From positions 124,001-188,000 of the forward strand of contig NZ_CP120639.1 in NCBI RefSeq assembly GCF_029537235.1: a stretch of DNA of 64,000 bases, read 5' to 3'. The notes under the pieces were generated by a model that made no database searches, was not told where the DNA came from, and was given only the letters and a program-made list of their open reading frames with translations. The first letter of the stretch is position 1; each line of letters starts with the position of its first letter. This DNA is from Rhizobium sp. 32-5/1. GTDB lineage: Bacteria > Pseudomonadota > Alphaproteobacteria > Rhizobiales > Rhizobiaceae. Of the stretch, positions 1-10,149 are shown one piece after another. A program made the translations under genes and the position numbers.

Positions 1-359
1 TTTGACCTGGCCGTCGATGTTTCGAAGGGCTTCCCCGGTGTTCTTCACCAATCTGAAACGGCTCGCAGCGTCGACCGTCTGTCTTTGGATTAACCCATTT
101 GTTTCGCCGGTTATCCATGCCGCTACCATCGGCAATGTTTGTGCTGAAAGGGGCGTAGGACCGGGCGGAGGGGTTCCGTCACCCGGACAGAAAACGCGTC
201 TTTTTAGCGCGAAATGGCGGGGAGGGCGTACCGCCGCAAGCCCGCCCCCGCGTGTTCCTCCAATGGACGAACGATCGAAACATAGACCGTCGAAACCAAT
301 CCTGTTTGTTGCAGATCAGACAAAACGACGATGCAGGAGATCGACGATCTGCATTTGGA
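1..359. other. No gene recognised at left edge
   Basis: Open frames exist on both strands here, but none has a recognisable domain, a good ribosome binding site or a sensible start. The stretch may be the distal end of an upstream gene or a leader region for the copper genes that follow. Confidence 0.4.
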
Positions 360-373
360 TTGACGTAGAACAA
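360..373. promoter_or_regulatory. Putative NnrR/FNR-type box upstream of ycnI-like gene
   Basis: TTGACGTAGAACAA fits the TTG-N8-CAA half-site pattern of Crp/Fnr-family NO or low-oxygen regulators. It ends about 110 bases before the ycnI-like start, further away than the other boxes in this island, so it is the weakest of the set. Confidence 0.4.
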
Positions 374-482
374 AGTTGGGGGCGGTCATCAAGAATATCC
401 ATGGCCATCGCTCCATTCGAAGCGAACGGTTTTCACCGAACAGTCGCCATGCGGGCGATGTCTGAAACAAAGGGTCAACCTA

Positions 483-1007
483 GTGTCCAAATTGAAGATT
501 TGCCTCGCGGCTATGGCGCTGGCCGCCGTCACCGCGATCCCGGCACTCGCACACGTTTCGCTCGAAACTTCGACCTCCAAGGCCGCGGCAAACTACAAAG
601 CGGTCCTGAGGGTGCCTCATGGGTGCGGCGGCAAGGCGACCGTCGCCATAAGAGTGCGGTTGCCCGAAGGCGTGATCTCGGTGAAGCCAATGCTCAAGGC
701 GGGATGGAAGATGGAGAAAACACTTGGAGAGTATGCCAAGGCCTATGACCTCAACGGCGAGAAAGAGACCGGTGGCGTGAGCGAACTGAGGTGGTCTGGC
801 GGAAGTCTCGGCGATGACGAGTACGACGAATTCGTTTTCCGCGCCTACATTACGGACGCGTTCAAGCCCGGCGACGTGGTCGCATTTCCTGTCGTGCAGG
901 AATGCGCGGGCGGGGCGACGACGCGCTGGATAGAGATTCCACAGGTCGGCAAGGTCGCTGACGACTACGAGCATCCGGCCCCGTTCATAACGGTCGTCGA
1001 CAAGTAA
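483..1007 (+). CDS. YcnI-like DUF1775 periplasmic copper-binding protein
   Basis: This 174-residue protein belongs to the YcnI/DUF1775 family, periplasmic domains that bind copper through a histidine at the mature N-terminus. A signal peptide (residues 1-23) is predicted to end at ALA, leaving HVSLE as the new N-terminus, which places the expected copper-ligand histidine first. A conserved PHGCGGKAT stretch follows. The start is GTG. A CopC-CopD-like gene follows directly, as in the Bacillus ycnI-ycnJ pair, and the nos genes downstream make copper supply to the periplasmic N2O reductase the likely role. That role is inferred from context. Confidence 0.85.
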   Translation: MSKLKICLAAMALAAVTAIPALAHVSLETSTSKAAANYKAVLRVPHGCGGKATVAIRVRLPEGVISVKPMLKAGWKMEKTLGEYAKAYDLNGEKETGGVSELRWSGGSLGDDEYDEFVFRAYITDAFKPGDVVAFPVVQECAGGATTRWIEIPQVGKVADDYEHPAPFITVVDK

Positions 1008-1025
1008 TTCGAAACGACAGGGGAC

Positions 1026-2644
1026 ATGGGCATGTGCCGACGCGATGGACGTGCCCGTTTTCCGCTTGTTTGGACAGTAGTGACGCTTTTCGTTTTCGGA
1101 TGGGCCTCGGTGATCGAAGCGCCCCAGGCGAAGGCCCACGCCGTCCTGGTCTCATCAACGCCTACACAGGGAGAGAGGCTCGGCTCCTCTCCCGTTGCCA
1201 TGACGCTACGTTTCTCCGAACACGTTTCGAAGGTCGTGGCGACGTTGGTCGGACGGGATGGCCACGCGATCCCGCTCTCGACTGAAGTTTCGGGCGACGA
1301 GATCGCCATCCGGCTCTTGGAGCCGCTTGCCCGCGGCGCCTATGCCTTGAACTGGCGTACCGTTTCGGAGGACGGTCATCCGGTTGCAGCTTCGATCGTG
1401 TTCGCGATCGGCAAAGAGGCTGTCATTGGAGGGTTCGCGGATGGTACCGCATCCGAGGCCCTGCTCAAAATCCTGACGCTGGCCACGAAGTTCGGGTTCT
1501 ACCTGGCCTGCCTCTTCGGCGTGGGCGGAACTGTCTATTCTGTCTGGATTGCTCAATCGCCGCCAACGAGGACGCTGACCCTGCACATTGTGGTCGGTTG
1601 GTTCTGCGGATTGCTTCTGATCGGGCTTGTCGGCCTTGAGGAAAGGGGCTTTCTTTCACCGCCCTGGGAGCATGGGAACCATGGGGCGCGGGCATGCAGA
1701 GCAGCCTGGCCAGGTCGGTCGCTCTTGTCTCGGTATCGCTCGGGCTAGCACTGGCCGCCCAGATGAACATGACCGCACGCGGCGCGCTTTCATCCCTCTC
1801 GCTGGCGACACTTGGCTTGGCTTTCGCGCTGACAGGACACGCCTCGGGTGCGGGCGTACGTTGGCTTTCGTTCATCGCCGTCGCGGCGCACGTGTGGGCC
1901 GTATGCTTCTGGATCGGGGCTTTACCAGGACTCTGGAAGCTGCTCGTTCACTGTGGACCGGAGCAGAAAAGGGCGTTGTGCAGGTTTTCGTCCGCCATAC
2001 CGTACTCGGTCGCCGTGATGACCATAGCTGGAGGCTACCTCGCATATATCCAGGTCGAGTCTTCCGGGGCGCTGATCGATACCGACTACGGCAACATCCT
2101 ACTCGTGAAACTGACGCTGGTGGCGCTCGCGCTCGGTCTGGGCGCTTGGAACCGGATTTTCCTGACGCGGCAAGTCGTGGGAGGACATCCGTCCGCAGCG
2201 GGAAAGATGAAAATCGTGATCGCGATCGAGATCGCTCTGATCGTCGGCGCACTGGCCGTCACGTCGCTGTGGAGATTTACGCCGCCTCCCAGGGCGCTGG
2301 CGTTAAGGCCCGTTCTGGCGTCCATCCATCTTCATGATCCGGCTGCGATGGCGACACTGTCGTTCGCAACGAAACCGAACCTTTCTTTTAATGTCGACCT
2401 GTCCCTTCAGACTGCCGACTTCAACTCTCTGGACACGCGGGAAATAAGGCTGAGGATGTCAGGGGCGGATGGCTCCGTTGCGGCTTTCGAAGTTCCGCTG
2501 AAAAGGCTCTCTGCGGGACGGTGGGCGGCACGGGACGTTCAAGCACCATGCGACTGCCAGTGGGCTGTTCGCGTCGATGTGCTTGCTTCCGATTTCGATA
2601 TGATAGTTCTGGAAGGACAGCTGAAACTGATCTCCTCCAAATGA
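1026..2644 (+). CDS. CopC-CopD fusion copper protein (YcnJ-like), frameshifted
   Basis: The N-terminal part has a signal segment followed by a CopC domain (mature start HAVLVSSTPTQGERL, a copper-binding His; later EDGHPVAASIVFAIG), then CopD-type membrane helices and a C-terminal soluble domain. The frame changes near 1645-1648 in a GGGG run. Adding one G joins GLVGLEERG to LSFTALGAWEPW and gives one continuous protein of about 540 residues, the usual length of YcnJ-like fusions. The family imports or sequesters copper across the inner membrane. Placement between the ycnI-like gene and norEF/nos suggests copper provision for N2O reductase. Confidence 0.75.
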
Positions 2645-2707
2645 CTGCCAAACGCACAGGACCCTCGTCCCGAATTGCTCGCCTTGTCTCGATAAGTCGC
2701 AACGTCC

Positions 2708-2721
2708 TTGTCCGAGCGCAA
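2708..2721. promoter_or_regulatory. Putative NnrR/FNR-type box upstream of norE
   Basis: TTGTCCGAGCGCAA matches TTG-N8-CAA and ends 50 bases before the norE ATG. A ribosome binding site AAGGAGA lies between the box and the gene. The spacing suits an activator site near -40 of a short-leader promoter. Confidence 0.5.
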
Positions 2722-2771
2722 AGACGCGAAACCCGTCTCGGGATAAGCATGAGTTGAAGGAGACGAGAGCC

Positions 2772-3261
2772 ATGGCGGCTATCGACGAACACCACGCCGT
2801 CCGGCGGGTGCGTTGCTTCTCGACTTTGTCGTGATGTCCTATCTCCACACGGATGATTTCTCGATGGCCAAGCTTCATCTGAACAGTCTTCTGGCGAGCA
2901 TTAACACCCTGGTTCTCATTACAAGCGGCTGGTTCGCCGCCGAGGCCTCACGCGCGCGCGAAGACATGTTGCGCAGATGGTCGCTGGCGGGCTCGGCGGC
3001 GCTCGGTCTGGTGTTCGCCCTCGTAAAGCTGCTGGAGTATCAGGATGAAATACGCTTCCTCGGAGACGCCACATTCAACCCATTTTTCGACTTTACTTCG
3101 TAATAGCCGGACTTCATCTGGCGCAGGTGGTTTTCCTGAGCGTTGCCATGTTTATCGTTTTGCAAAGACCCCACCAAACCAGGGTCTCAGCCGTTACCAC
3201 CGTCTCGCATGTCATCGGCATGGTCTGGCTGGTGATTTTTCCCGTCGTCTCCCTGGGGTGA
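2772..3261 (+). CDS. norE: NorE-like cytochrome c oxidase subunit III-family protein, damaged
   Basis: NorE is a membrane protein of the haem-copper oxidase subunit III family that supports nitric oxide reductase activity. The core SINTLVLITSGWFAAEASRA and the later AGLHLAQVVFLSVAMF helix are diagnostic. Two problems are visible. A frame change at 3092-3094 (TTT run; one extra T restores FDFYFVIAGLHL) looks like a base-calling error. The first membrane segment is also short: from the ATG at 2772 the frame is lost near 2800 and only about 20 residues precede LLLDFVVMSYLH, so a small internal deletion is possible. norF follows after three bases. Confidence 0.65.
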
Positions 3262-3264
3262 GCC

Positions 3265-3539
3265 ATGGAAAACAAGCAGCGCTGGCTGGTCGGGCTGGGG
3301 GCAATTATGATGCTGGTGGCTTTCGTGGCGGGTCTGGTTCCGGCACAGTGGAACCACCAGCCGTTGCCTCTCTACGCCCTTTTATCGTGCTGGCTTTCAT
3401 GCTCGCCAACTCCCGCTGGGTGGTCTTGGATTTCATGGGGCTGCGCGGCGGTTACCGAGGACTGTCCGCCAGTTTGCTTGCATGGCCGACGTTCTTCGCT
3501 CTTGCCGCTGCCGCGAAGGTGTTGATGTTGGCGGCATGA
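3265..3539 (+). CDS. norF: NorF-like small membrane protein, frameshifted
   Basis: NorF is a small two- to three-helix membrane protein needed for full NO reductase activity in several denitrifiers. The N-terminal half (MENKQRWLVGLGAIMMLVAF) and the C-terminal half (RWVVLDFMGLRGGYRGLSA, the NorF signature) lie in different frames. They join if one C is added to the CCC at 3377-3379, giving PFIVLAFMLANSRWVVLDF. The restored protein is about 91 residues. norE-norF are usually next to norCBQD, but no norCB is in this window. Confidence 0.7.
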
Positions 3540-3584
3540 TCCGCCGACATTCAAAGCATTCGGGGGCGTCTTATCGCGGCGCCG

Positions 3585-3737
3585 TCAGAGAGCGAAACGA
3601 CGGACGGTCTGAATACAGGAAATAAGCTGCGCCGCGAAATCCTGGGCCCGGTCTGCATCCTGCTCGCTTGCCGCATGGTCGCCGAGATACAGATAACAGT
3701 CCAGAATATGTTCGCTCAGCGGTAACGCCGCATCCAT
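3585..3737 (-). CDS. Small unknown protein downstream of ferritin-like gene
   Basis: A 50-residue frame (MDAALPLSEHILDCYLYLGD...) begins eight bases after the ferritin-like stop on the same strand, behind an ACGGGGA that could serve as a ribosome binding site. It is acidic, with two Cys and no recognised domain. Tight spacing suggests translational coupling, but the frame is short enough to be chance. Confidence 0.35.
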   Translation of the reverse strand: MDAALPLSEHILDCYLYLGDHAASEQDADRAQDFAAQLISCIQTVRRFAL

Positions 3738-3745
3738 GGTCCCCG

Positions 3746-4426
3746 TCAGTCCGACATCGAGGGGAGGTCCACTTGAAAACCGCGTTCCTCCATGGACGTC
3801 ATCCTCGATCGCGAAGCCAGACACTGCTCCTGCACGATCTCCCTTTCACCCGATTTGGCGTTTGCGGCCGTGGCTTCCAGCCGCCGCGACAGCCTGTCCT
3901 CGAGAACGCGGAGGTCGGGCCTGGCATGGGACACCTTTGCTCGTTCCAGATGGAACGCCCGGCGCCGCTCGCTTCGGAGTTTCGCGACATGTCCCAGCTC
4001 CTCGCGTGCCATCCGTTCGGCCGCATGCCTGATCTCGCGGGACTGGGCGTGTGCCGAGACGTAGGTCCAGAACATGAAGGCACGTTCTTCGTTTCGAACC
4101 GCCATTGAGAAGGCGCGGTAGGCAGATAGCAATTCGGGTGCGACAATGCCTGCGCCTTCGTCGTCGAACAGCTTTTCAGCGGTAGTTTCCGTCAACGTAT
4201 CCTCGGTCCCGGATACGGCACTCCACTCGCGCACCTTGTCGAGATGATCCGTCTCTTCGGCGACGAGGGCATTAAACACCTCAGCAAGATCGGGCCGGCC
4301 GAACGCAGACATGCGCGCGCTCAGATCGAGGTAACCGTCGATGGCCTCCTTTTCCATAGAGGCGGCGATCGCGAGCATTTCTCCCAAAGTGTCGAAGTGC
4401 CACGACTCCGATTTCATAGCCGGCAT
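3746..4426 (-). CDS. Ferritin-like (rubrerythrin-type) diiron protein
   Basis: This 226-residue helical protein has diiron-type E...ExxH patterns: SMEKEAIDGYLDL, LVAEETDHLDKV, VRNEERAFMFWTYVS and REELGHV, as expected for a four-helix ferritin-like fold. The start at 4426 is chosen because GGGAG lies nine bases upstream. Upstream in-frame methionines would run into the nosR promoter region. The C-terminal third is basic and lacks known motifs. It is divergent from nosR and shares the NNR box at 4496. Related proteins occur in denitrification clusters, possibly for iron or peroxide handling under nitrosative stress; substrate and role are unproven. Confidence 0.75.
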   Translation of the reverse strand: MPAMKSESWHFDTLGEMLAIAASMEKEAIDGYLDLSARMSAFGRPDLAEVFNALVAEETDHLDKVREWSAVSGTEDTLTETTAEKLFDDEGAGIVAPELLSAYRAFSMAVRNEERAFMFWTYVSAHAQSREIRHAAERMAREELGHVAKLRSERRRAFHLERAKVSHARPDLRVLEDRLSRRLEATAANAKSGEREIVQEQCLASRSRMTSMEERGFQVDLPSMSD

Positions 4427-4495
4427 ATGCGTCCACTCCCTTTTGGCCTGTTTCAGAACTGTCTTCACATGTCGCAGAAAATTAAGCGCGCGCAT

Positions 4496-4509
4496 TTGTT
4501 CCAAAACAA
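4496..4509. promoter_or_regulatory. Putative NnrR/FNR-type box between ferritin-like gene and nosR
   Basis: TTGTTCCAAAACAA is a near-perfect TTGT-N6-ACAA palindrome. It ends 65 bases before the nosR ATG and lies about 70 bases before the ferritin-like start on the other strand, so it could control both. Confidence 0.6.
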
Positions 4510-4574
4510 ATTCGATCCGCGCAACTCGCATAGTTTCGGACTGACGTTGAACGACTTCAGAGAGATGCGGGTCG

Positions 4575-6857
4575 ATGCGATACTTCGGTAAAACGCCCAG
4601 AACATTGCTCGCCGGCTTGATATTGCTGGCGGCGTTCTGCGTGTCTCTTTTGGACGCGCGGCAGGCATTTGCCGCCTCCCAGCTCCCAACTTTCATCCAG
4701 AAGGTACAGCCTGGAGAACTTTTCGAGGGCGCGGATCGCTTCGGAGAACCGACGGGCGAACCGCCCGTCGCGCCTGTCTACCGTGGCAAGGACCTGGCGG
4801 GCTATGCCTACCTCAATTCCGATGTCACCACGTCTATTGGATATTCCGGCAAGCCGATCCATATCGCGGTCGGCATCGATGCGTCGGGTGTGATCCACGG
4901 GTTCAAGCTTCTCGAACACCACGAGCCCATCGTTCTCATCGGGATACCGCAGGCTAAAGTCGTCGCCGTTCTGAACTCTCTTATCGGCAAGGACTTAGCA
5001 CGGGTCGCCACAGGCGAGGAACGCCCGCCTCAGGTTGATATTGTCAGCGGTGCCACGGTGACCGTCCTGGTCATGAGCGACAGTGTCGTGCGGTCAGCCG
5101 TCACGCTTATCCGCAGCGGCCGCCTTGGCAAAAGCGACGCTGTGGCCGTCGAAGCCATCCCGGAAATCAGAAAACTGGACCTTTCTAAAGACAAGGCGAG
5201 CGACTGGCAGACCCTGCTCGGCGATGGGTCGATCCGGAGCTTACGCCTGACCGTGGGCGAGGTGTCCAAGGCTTTTGCCGATGCAAAACACCAGGATGGC
5301 GTTGCCCGCCCAGAAACCGACAATCCCGCCGATCGCTTCATCGATCTTTTCGTAGCACCCGTCAGCGTTCCGGCGATCGGTAAAACCCTGTTGGGCGAAC
5401 CCGCGTATCGACGATTGGTAGCCACTCTTAAACCAGGCCAGTCGGCTATCCTGATTGGCGGCGACGGCGCCTACTCCTTCAAGGGCTCCGCATATGTTCG
5501 CGGTGGCATCTTCGACCGTATCGAACTTCTGCAAAACGAACAGGGCGTGCGGTTCCGTGACCGAAACCATACGCGGATCGCAGCTTTCGCACCGTCCGAC
5601 GCGCCGCATCTAAAGGACATTGGCCTCTTCGTCGTGCCAGCGGACTTCATGTTCGACGTGACCGCGACCTGGGAAATCCAGTTGCTGGTGCAGAGAACCC
5701 TTGGCGCTCGAGAAAAGGCCGTCATCCCCTTCAATCTCGGCTACGCGCTTCCTTCGGGATATTATACGACGACGAAGGCCGCCGCCGTTGAACCCCGGCG
5801 GAAAAGCCAAGCGCCGCAGATCTGGTTGCCGACGAGCAGCCGCTCTGGGTCCGCATCTGGAATATGGACCGGGTGATAATCGGCATCACGGTTGCCGCCC
5901 TTCTGGTTCTCACCGGGATCTTCTTTTCCAGGACTGGCTGGTCAAACGGCCGCGACTGTTTGCCTGGGTTAGAAACGGCTACCTTTTGTTCACCCTTGTC
6001 TGGCTGGGCTGGTACGCCGGCGCGCAGCTTTCCGTGGTCAATGTCCTGACTTTCACCAGCGCTCTCGTCACCAATTTCAGCTGGGAGTTCTTCCTTGCCG
6101 CGCCTCTGATTTTCTTACTCTGGGCTGCCGTAGCGGCCGGGTTGCTTTTTGGGGGCGCGGGCCGTTCTGTGGCTGGCTTTGCCCCTTCGGCGCTCTCCAA
6201 GAATTGCTCAGCGCTGTCGCCAAACGCCTCAAGGTTCCCCAGGTCCGGCTTCCCTGGGGGCTGCACGAGCGCCTGTGGCCGATCAAATACATCATTTTCC
6301 TCGGTCTTTTCGGAATGTCTTTCTATTCGATGTCTTATGCGGAGATGCTTTCGGAGGTCGAACCCTTCAAGACCGTGATTATCCTGAAGTTCGTGCGTGA
6401 CTGGCCGTTTGTGATCTTCGCCATCGCCCTTCTTGTGGCAGGCCTGTTCGTCGAGCGCTTCTACTGCCGCTATCTGTGTCCCCTTGGCGCGGCGTTGGCG
6501 ATACCGGGACGCATCCGCATGTTCGAGTGGCTGAAGCGATACCCCGACTGCGGCTCGCCATGCCAGCGATGCTCGAAAGAATGCCCCGTTCAGGCGATCC
6601 ATCCTGAAGGCCAGATCAACGTCAACGAGTGCATTTACTGCATGCATTGTCAGGAACTCTATCACGACGATCACCGCTGCCCGCACATGATCCAGAAGCG
6701 GTTGAAGCGAGAAAAATTCATGGCGCTTTCGACGCCGGAATCACGGGGGAGCAGCCTCCAAAGCCACCGAGGACCGTGGTCACCCATAACGGGCAACCCA
6801 TCACCCCTCCTAATTCGGCGCGAGACATCCGGTCCGGGCCACAACAAAGGAAAATGA
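4575..6857 (+). CDS. nosR: NosR, membrane flavoprotein regulator/electron donor for N2O reductase, three frameshifts
   Basis: NosR is a polytopic inner-membrane protein with a periplasmic FMN-binding domain and a cytoplasmic ferredoxin-like C-terminus, required for nosZ expression and N2O reduction. Seen here: signal segment (1-33), FMN-binding domain with [16 protein letters not shown] (S/T flavin site), membrane helices with [10 protein letters not shown] and [10 protein letters not shown], and two 4Fe-4S motifs ([13 protein letters not shown] and [18 protein letters not shown]). Frames change in runs at 5802-5805 (AAAA), 5924-5927 (TTTT) and 6146-6150 (TTTTT). One added base in each restores about 760 residues, the normal length. 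The stop lies just ahead of the nosZ start. Confidence 0.85.
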
Positions 6858-6859
6858 GC

Positions 6860-8776
6860 ATGTCAGAAAAAGAAACACAGCATCGCTTCAACAGGCGGCA
6901 GTTGCTTGGCTCGACTGCCGCCGCCGCAGTCGCGGGGGTTGCAACGGCAGGGGGCGCCCTGACCATGTCGGGCGGGTTCGCGTCGCCAGCGAAAGCGGCC
7001 GCGCAGTCCGGCTCTAACGAGGTGAAGCCCGGCGAACTCGACGAATATTATACCTTCTTCTCGGGCGGTCAGTCCGGCGAGGTCCGCATCGTGGGCGTTC
7101 CGTCGATGCGCGAGATCATGCGTATCCCCGTATTCAACCGCTGCAGCGCAACGGGCTGGGGGCAGACCAACGAAAGCCGCAAAGTCCTCACGGAAGGCCT
7201 TCTGCCACGTACCGTCGAATTCCTGAAAGACAACGGCGGGGTCTATCACAACGGCGATCTCCATCACCCGCATCCGTCGTTCACGGACGGGACTTACGAC
7301 GGGCGTTACCTGTATGCCAACGACAAGGCGAACACCCGGGTCTGCCGCATCCGTCTCGACGTGATGAAATGCGATAAGATCATTGAACTTCCGAACCAGC
7401 ACACCGTCCACGGTCTGAGGGTTCAGAAGTTTCCCAAGACTGGCTACGTGTTCTGCAACGGTGAGGACGGCGTGCCGATCCCGAACGACGGCAAGGTGCT
7501 TGACGATCCGTCGCAGTACAGAGCCATCTTCAGCGCCGTTGACGGTGAGACGATGAAGGTGGCCTGGCAAGTCATCGTGGACGGCAACCTCGACAACGTC
7601 GATGCCGACTACCAGGGCAAGTACTGCTATGCGACGTGCTACAACTCGGAAAACGGCGTCAATCTCGAGCAGATGATGAGCAAGGACCAGGACTGGGTCG
7701 TCGTGTTCAACATCAAGCGCATCGAAGAAGCCGTCAAGAATGGCGACTTCAAGGAAATGGGCGGGGTTCCTGTCGTGGATGGTCGTCACGGCTCCCGCTA
7801 CACCAGATATATCCCGGTCTCCAACGGTCCGCACGGTATGAACACAGCGCCGGACGGTATCCATGCGATGGTTGCCGGGAAACTCTCCCCGACGGTCACC
7901 GTGCTCGACGTCCGCAGGTTCGACGATCTGTTCGAAGACAAGATCAAGCCGCGTGACACGGTCGTAGCAGAGCCACAGGTCGGACTCGGGCCATTGCACA
8001 CCGCCTTCGACGGCCGCGGCAACGCCTACACGACCCTGTTCCTCGACAGCCAGATTTGCAAATGGAACATCGACGACGCACTGCGCGCGTTCAAGGGCGA
8101 AAAGGTCGATCCCATCCGCCAGAAGCTCGATGTGAGCTATCAGCCGGGCCACAACCACACCTCCATGGGCCAGACCAAGGAAGCTGACGGCAAATGGCTT
8201 ATCTCGCTCAACAAGTTCTCGAAGGATCGCTACCTGAACGTGGGTCCCCTGAAACCCGAAAGCGATCAGTTGATCGATATTTCGGGTGACGAGATGATCC
8301 TCGTGCATGACAACCCGACGTTCGCCGAGCCGCATGACGCGACAATCGTCCATGCGTCCAAGATCAATCCGGTCAGCGTCTGGAATCGTGACGACCCCAT
8401 GTTCTCCGACGCGGTCGAGCAGGCAAAGAAGGACAACATCGACCTGCTGGCCGATTCGGAAATCATCCGGGACGGAAACAAGGTGCGGGTATACATGACA
8501 TCTGCGGCCCCGGCTTTCGGTCTGGAGTCCTTCAACGTCAAGCAGGGCGACGAAGTCACAGTCTACGTCACCAACATCGACGAGGTGGAGGACCTGACGC
8601 ACGGCTTTGCCATCGTCAACTATGGCATCAACATGGAAGTCGCTCCACAGGCTACCGCGTCCGTGACCTTCAAAGCCAGCAAGCCCGGTGTCTACTGGTA
8701 CTATTGCTCGTGGTTCTGCCATGCGATGCATATGGAAATGAAAGGCCGTATGTTTGTAGAGCCTCAGGCGGCCTGA
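6860..8776 (+). CDS. nosZ: Nitrous-oxide reductase NosZ (clade I, Tat-exported)
   Basis: NosZ reduces N2O to N2 in the periplasm using a CuZ tetracopper-sulfide centre and a CuA electron-entry site. The frame is intact at 638 residues, the usual size. The N-terminus has a Tat signal ([13 protein letters not shown]) typical of clade I enzymes. CuZ histidine regions are visible ([50 protein letters not shown]), and the CuA motif [12 protein letters not shown] is at the C-terminus. The start at 6860 is preferred over ATG 6854 because AAAGGA lies about eight bases upstream. It overlaps nosD by one base. Confidence 0.97.
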   Translation: MSEKETQHRFNRRQLLGSTAAAAVAGVATAGGALTMSGGFASPAKAAAQSGSNEVKPGELDEYYTFFSGGQSGEVRIVGVPSMREIMRIPVFNRCSATGWGQTNESRKVLTEGLLPRTVEFLKDNGGVYHNGDLHHPHPSFTDGTYDGRYLYANDKANTRVCRIRLDVMKCDKIIELPNQHTVHGLRVQKFPKTGYVFCNGEDGVPIPNDGKVLDDPSQYRAIFSAVDGETMKVAWQVIVDGNLDNVDADYQGKYCYATCYNSENGVNLEQMMSKDQDWVVVFNIKRIEEAVKNGDFKEMGGVPVVDGRHGSRYTRYIPVSNGPHGMNTAPDGIHAMVAGKLSPTVTVLDVRRFDDLFEDKIKPRDTVVAEPQVGLGPLHTAFDGRGNAYTTLFLDSQICKWNIDDALRAFKGEKVDPIRQKLDVSYQPGHNHTSMGQTKEADGKWLISLNKFSKDRYLNVGPLKPESDQLIDISGDEMILVHDNPTFAEPHDATIVHASKINPVSVWNRDDPMFSDAVEQAKKDNIDLLADSEIIRDGNKVRVYMTSAAPAFGLESFNVKQGDEVTVYVTNIDEVEDLTHGFAIVNYGINMEVAPQATASVTFKASKPGVYWYYCSWFCHAMHMEMKGRMFVEPQAA

Positions 8777-10149
8777 TGCCCCGTTGGACAACCATAATGA
8801 TGGCGGCCTTTTTGGCCGCCATCACCTCGGCCGCTGACGCTGTGGACCATATCGTCGCGCCGTCGGACCGGGTTACGCTTTCGAGCGTCGTCGACAAGGC
8901 GGCCGCCGGCGATCGCATTATCCTGCGCGCCGGCGCCTTCTCCGGCCGCTTGGTAATCAGGAAGACCCTGACCGTGGAAGGCGACCCCGGTTCGGCGATC
9001 GTCGGTGACGGAACGGGCACCGTCGTCACGATTGACGCTCCGGACGTTGTCCTAAGAGGAGTCGGCATCAGCGGCTCCGGGATGGACCTCGAGACAATGG
9101 ACTCGGGTGTATTCGCCACTCAGGCGGCAACGGGGGCATTGATCGAGAACAACGTCCTGACAGGCAACCTCTACGGCATCTACGTTCACGGCGCGGCGAA
9201 ATCTCTGACCCGCCGGAACCGGATCACCGGACTGACGGACGGGCGATTGAGCGAGTCCGGCAACGGTGTGACCGTTTGGAACGCCCCCGGTGCCAAGGTC
9301 CTCGACAATGACATCAGTTTTGGCCGCGACGGCATCGCCACCAATGCCAGCAAACGCAATGTCTTTAGCGGTAACCGCTTCACCAATGTCCGCTTTGCCA
9401 TCCATTACATGTACACCAACGACAGCGAAATCAGCGGGAACGTATCGATCGGAAATCTCGTCGGTTATGCCATCATGTTTTCAAACCGCCTGAGGATCGT
9501 CGACAACGTTTCGGACGGTGACAGGGATCATGGCCTTCTCCTGAATTTCGCGAACAACTCCCTGGTGTCGGGCAATTCCGTGCGCGGCCATCTACAGCCG
9601 GAAAGCCGGTGGACACTGGCCGGGACACGCGCTTCGAGCGAGGACCTCCCGGTGGACGACAGCGCACCGCAGGAAGAGGGTGACCAGTCCGGGTTTCGAC
9701 CGGGTCCCGAGAAATGCGTCTTCATCTACAACGCGAACAAGAACCGCATCCTGGACAACGAATTCAACGGCTGCGCGATCGGCATTCATTTCACTGCGGG
9801 ATCGGAAGGCAACGTGATGACCGGAAACGCCTTCGTCAACAACCGCAACCAGGTCAAGTACGCGGGCACCAGATACGTTGACTGGTCGGTCGACGGCCGT
9901 GGCAACTACTGGAGCGACAACCAGGCCTTCGATCTCGACGGCGATGGGATCGGGGACAATCCATATCGCCCCAACGATCTCATGGACAAGGTACTGTGGA
10001 CTTCGCCGCAGGCGAAGGTGCTGACCACAAGCCCCGCTGTCCAGGTGATCAGATGGGCGCAGGCTCAATTTCCGGCGTTGCTGCCGGGCGGCGTGGTTGA
10101 CAGCCACCCGCTGATGGCGCCTCCGGCGCACAGGGAGGTGCTTCAGTGA
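8776..10149 (+). CDS. nosD: NosD, periplasmic copper-site maturation protein
   Basis: NosD is a periplasmic right-handed beta-helix (CASH/NosD repeat) protein that works with the NosFY ABC transporter to deliver sulfur for CuZ assembly. The 457-residue frame has a signal peptide ending near SAADA, then repeated N-rich turns (GNLYGIYVHG, RNRITGLTDG, GRDGIATNAS, YAIMFSNRLRI, DHGLLLNFANNSLVSGNS) typical of the repeat. ATG overlaps the nosZ stop (TGATG), which indicates translational coupling. No frameshift. Confidence 0.95.
   Translation: MPRWTTIMMAAFLAAITSAADAVDHIVAPSDRVTLSSVVDKAAAGDRIILRAGAFSGRLVIRKTLTVEGDPGSAIVGDGTGTVVTIDAPDVVLRGVGISGSGMDLETMDSGVFATQAATGALIENNVLTGNLYGIYVHGAAKSLTRRNRITGLTDGRLSESGNGVTVWNAPGAKVLDNDISFGRDGIATNASKRNVFSGNRFTNVRFAIHYMYTNDSEISGNVSIGNLVGYAIMFSNRLRIVDNVSDGDRDHGLLLNFANNSLVSGNSVRGHLQPESRWTLAGTRASSEDLPVDDSAPQEEGDQSGFRPGPEKCVFIYNANKNRILDNEFNGCAIGIHFTAGSEGNVMTGNAFVNNRNQVKYAGTRYVDWSVDGRGNYWSDNQAFDLDGDGIGDNPYRPNDLMDKVLWTSPQAKVLTTSPAVQVIRWAQAQFPALLPGGVVDSHPLMAPPAHREVLQ

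Noticed and set aside
2-748. Open frame of 248 codons at the left edge
   Set aside because: Overlaps the ycnI-like gene, is very rich in Arg and has no homology I can see.
6863-8791. Long open frame antisense to nosZ (642 codons)
   Set aside because: It mirrors nosZ, has no domain or start signal and reflects high-GC codon bias on the opposite strand.
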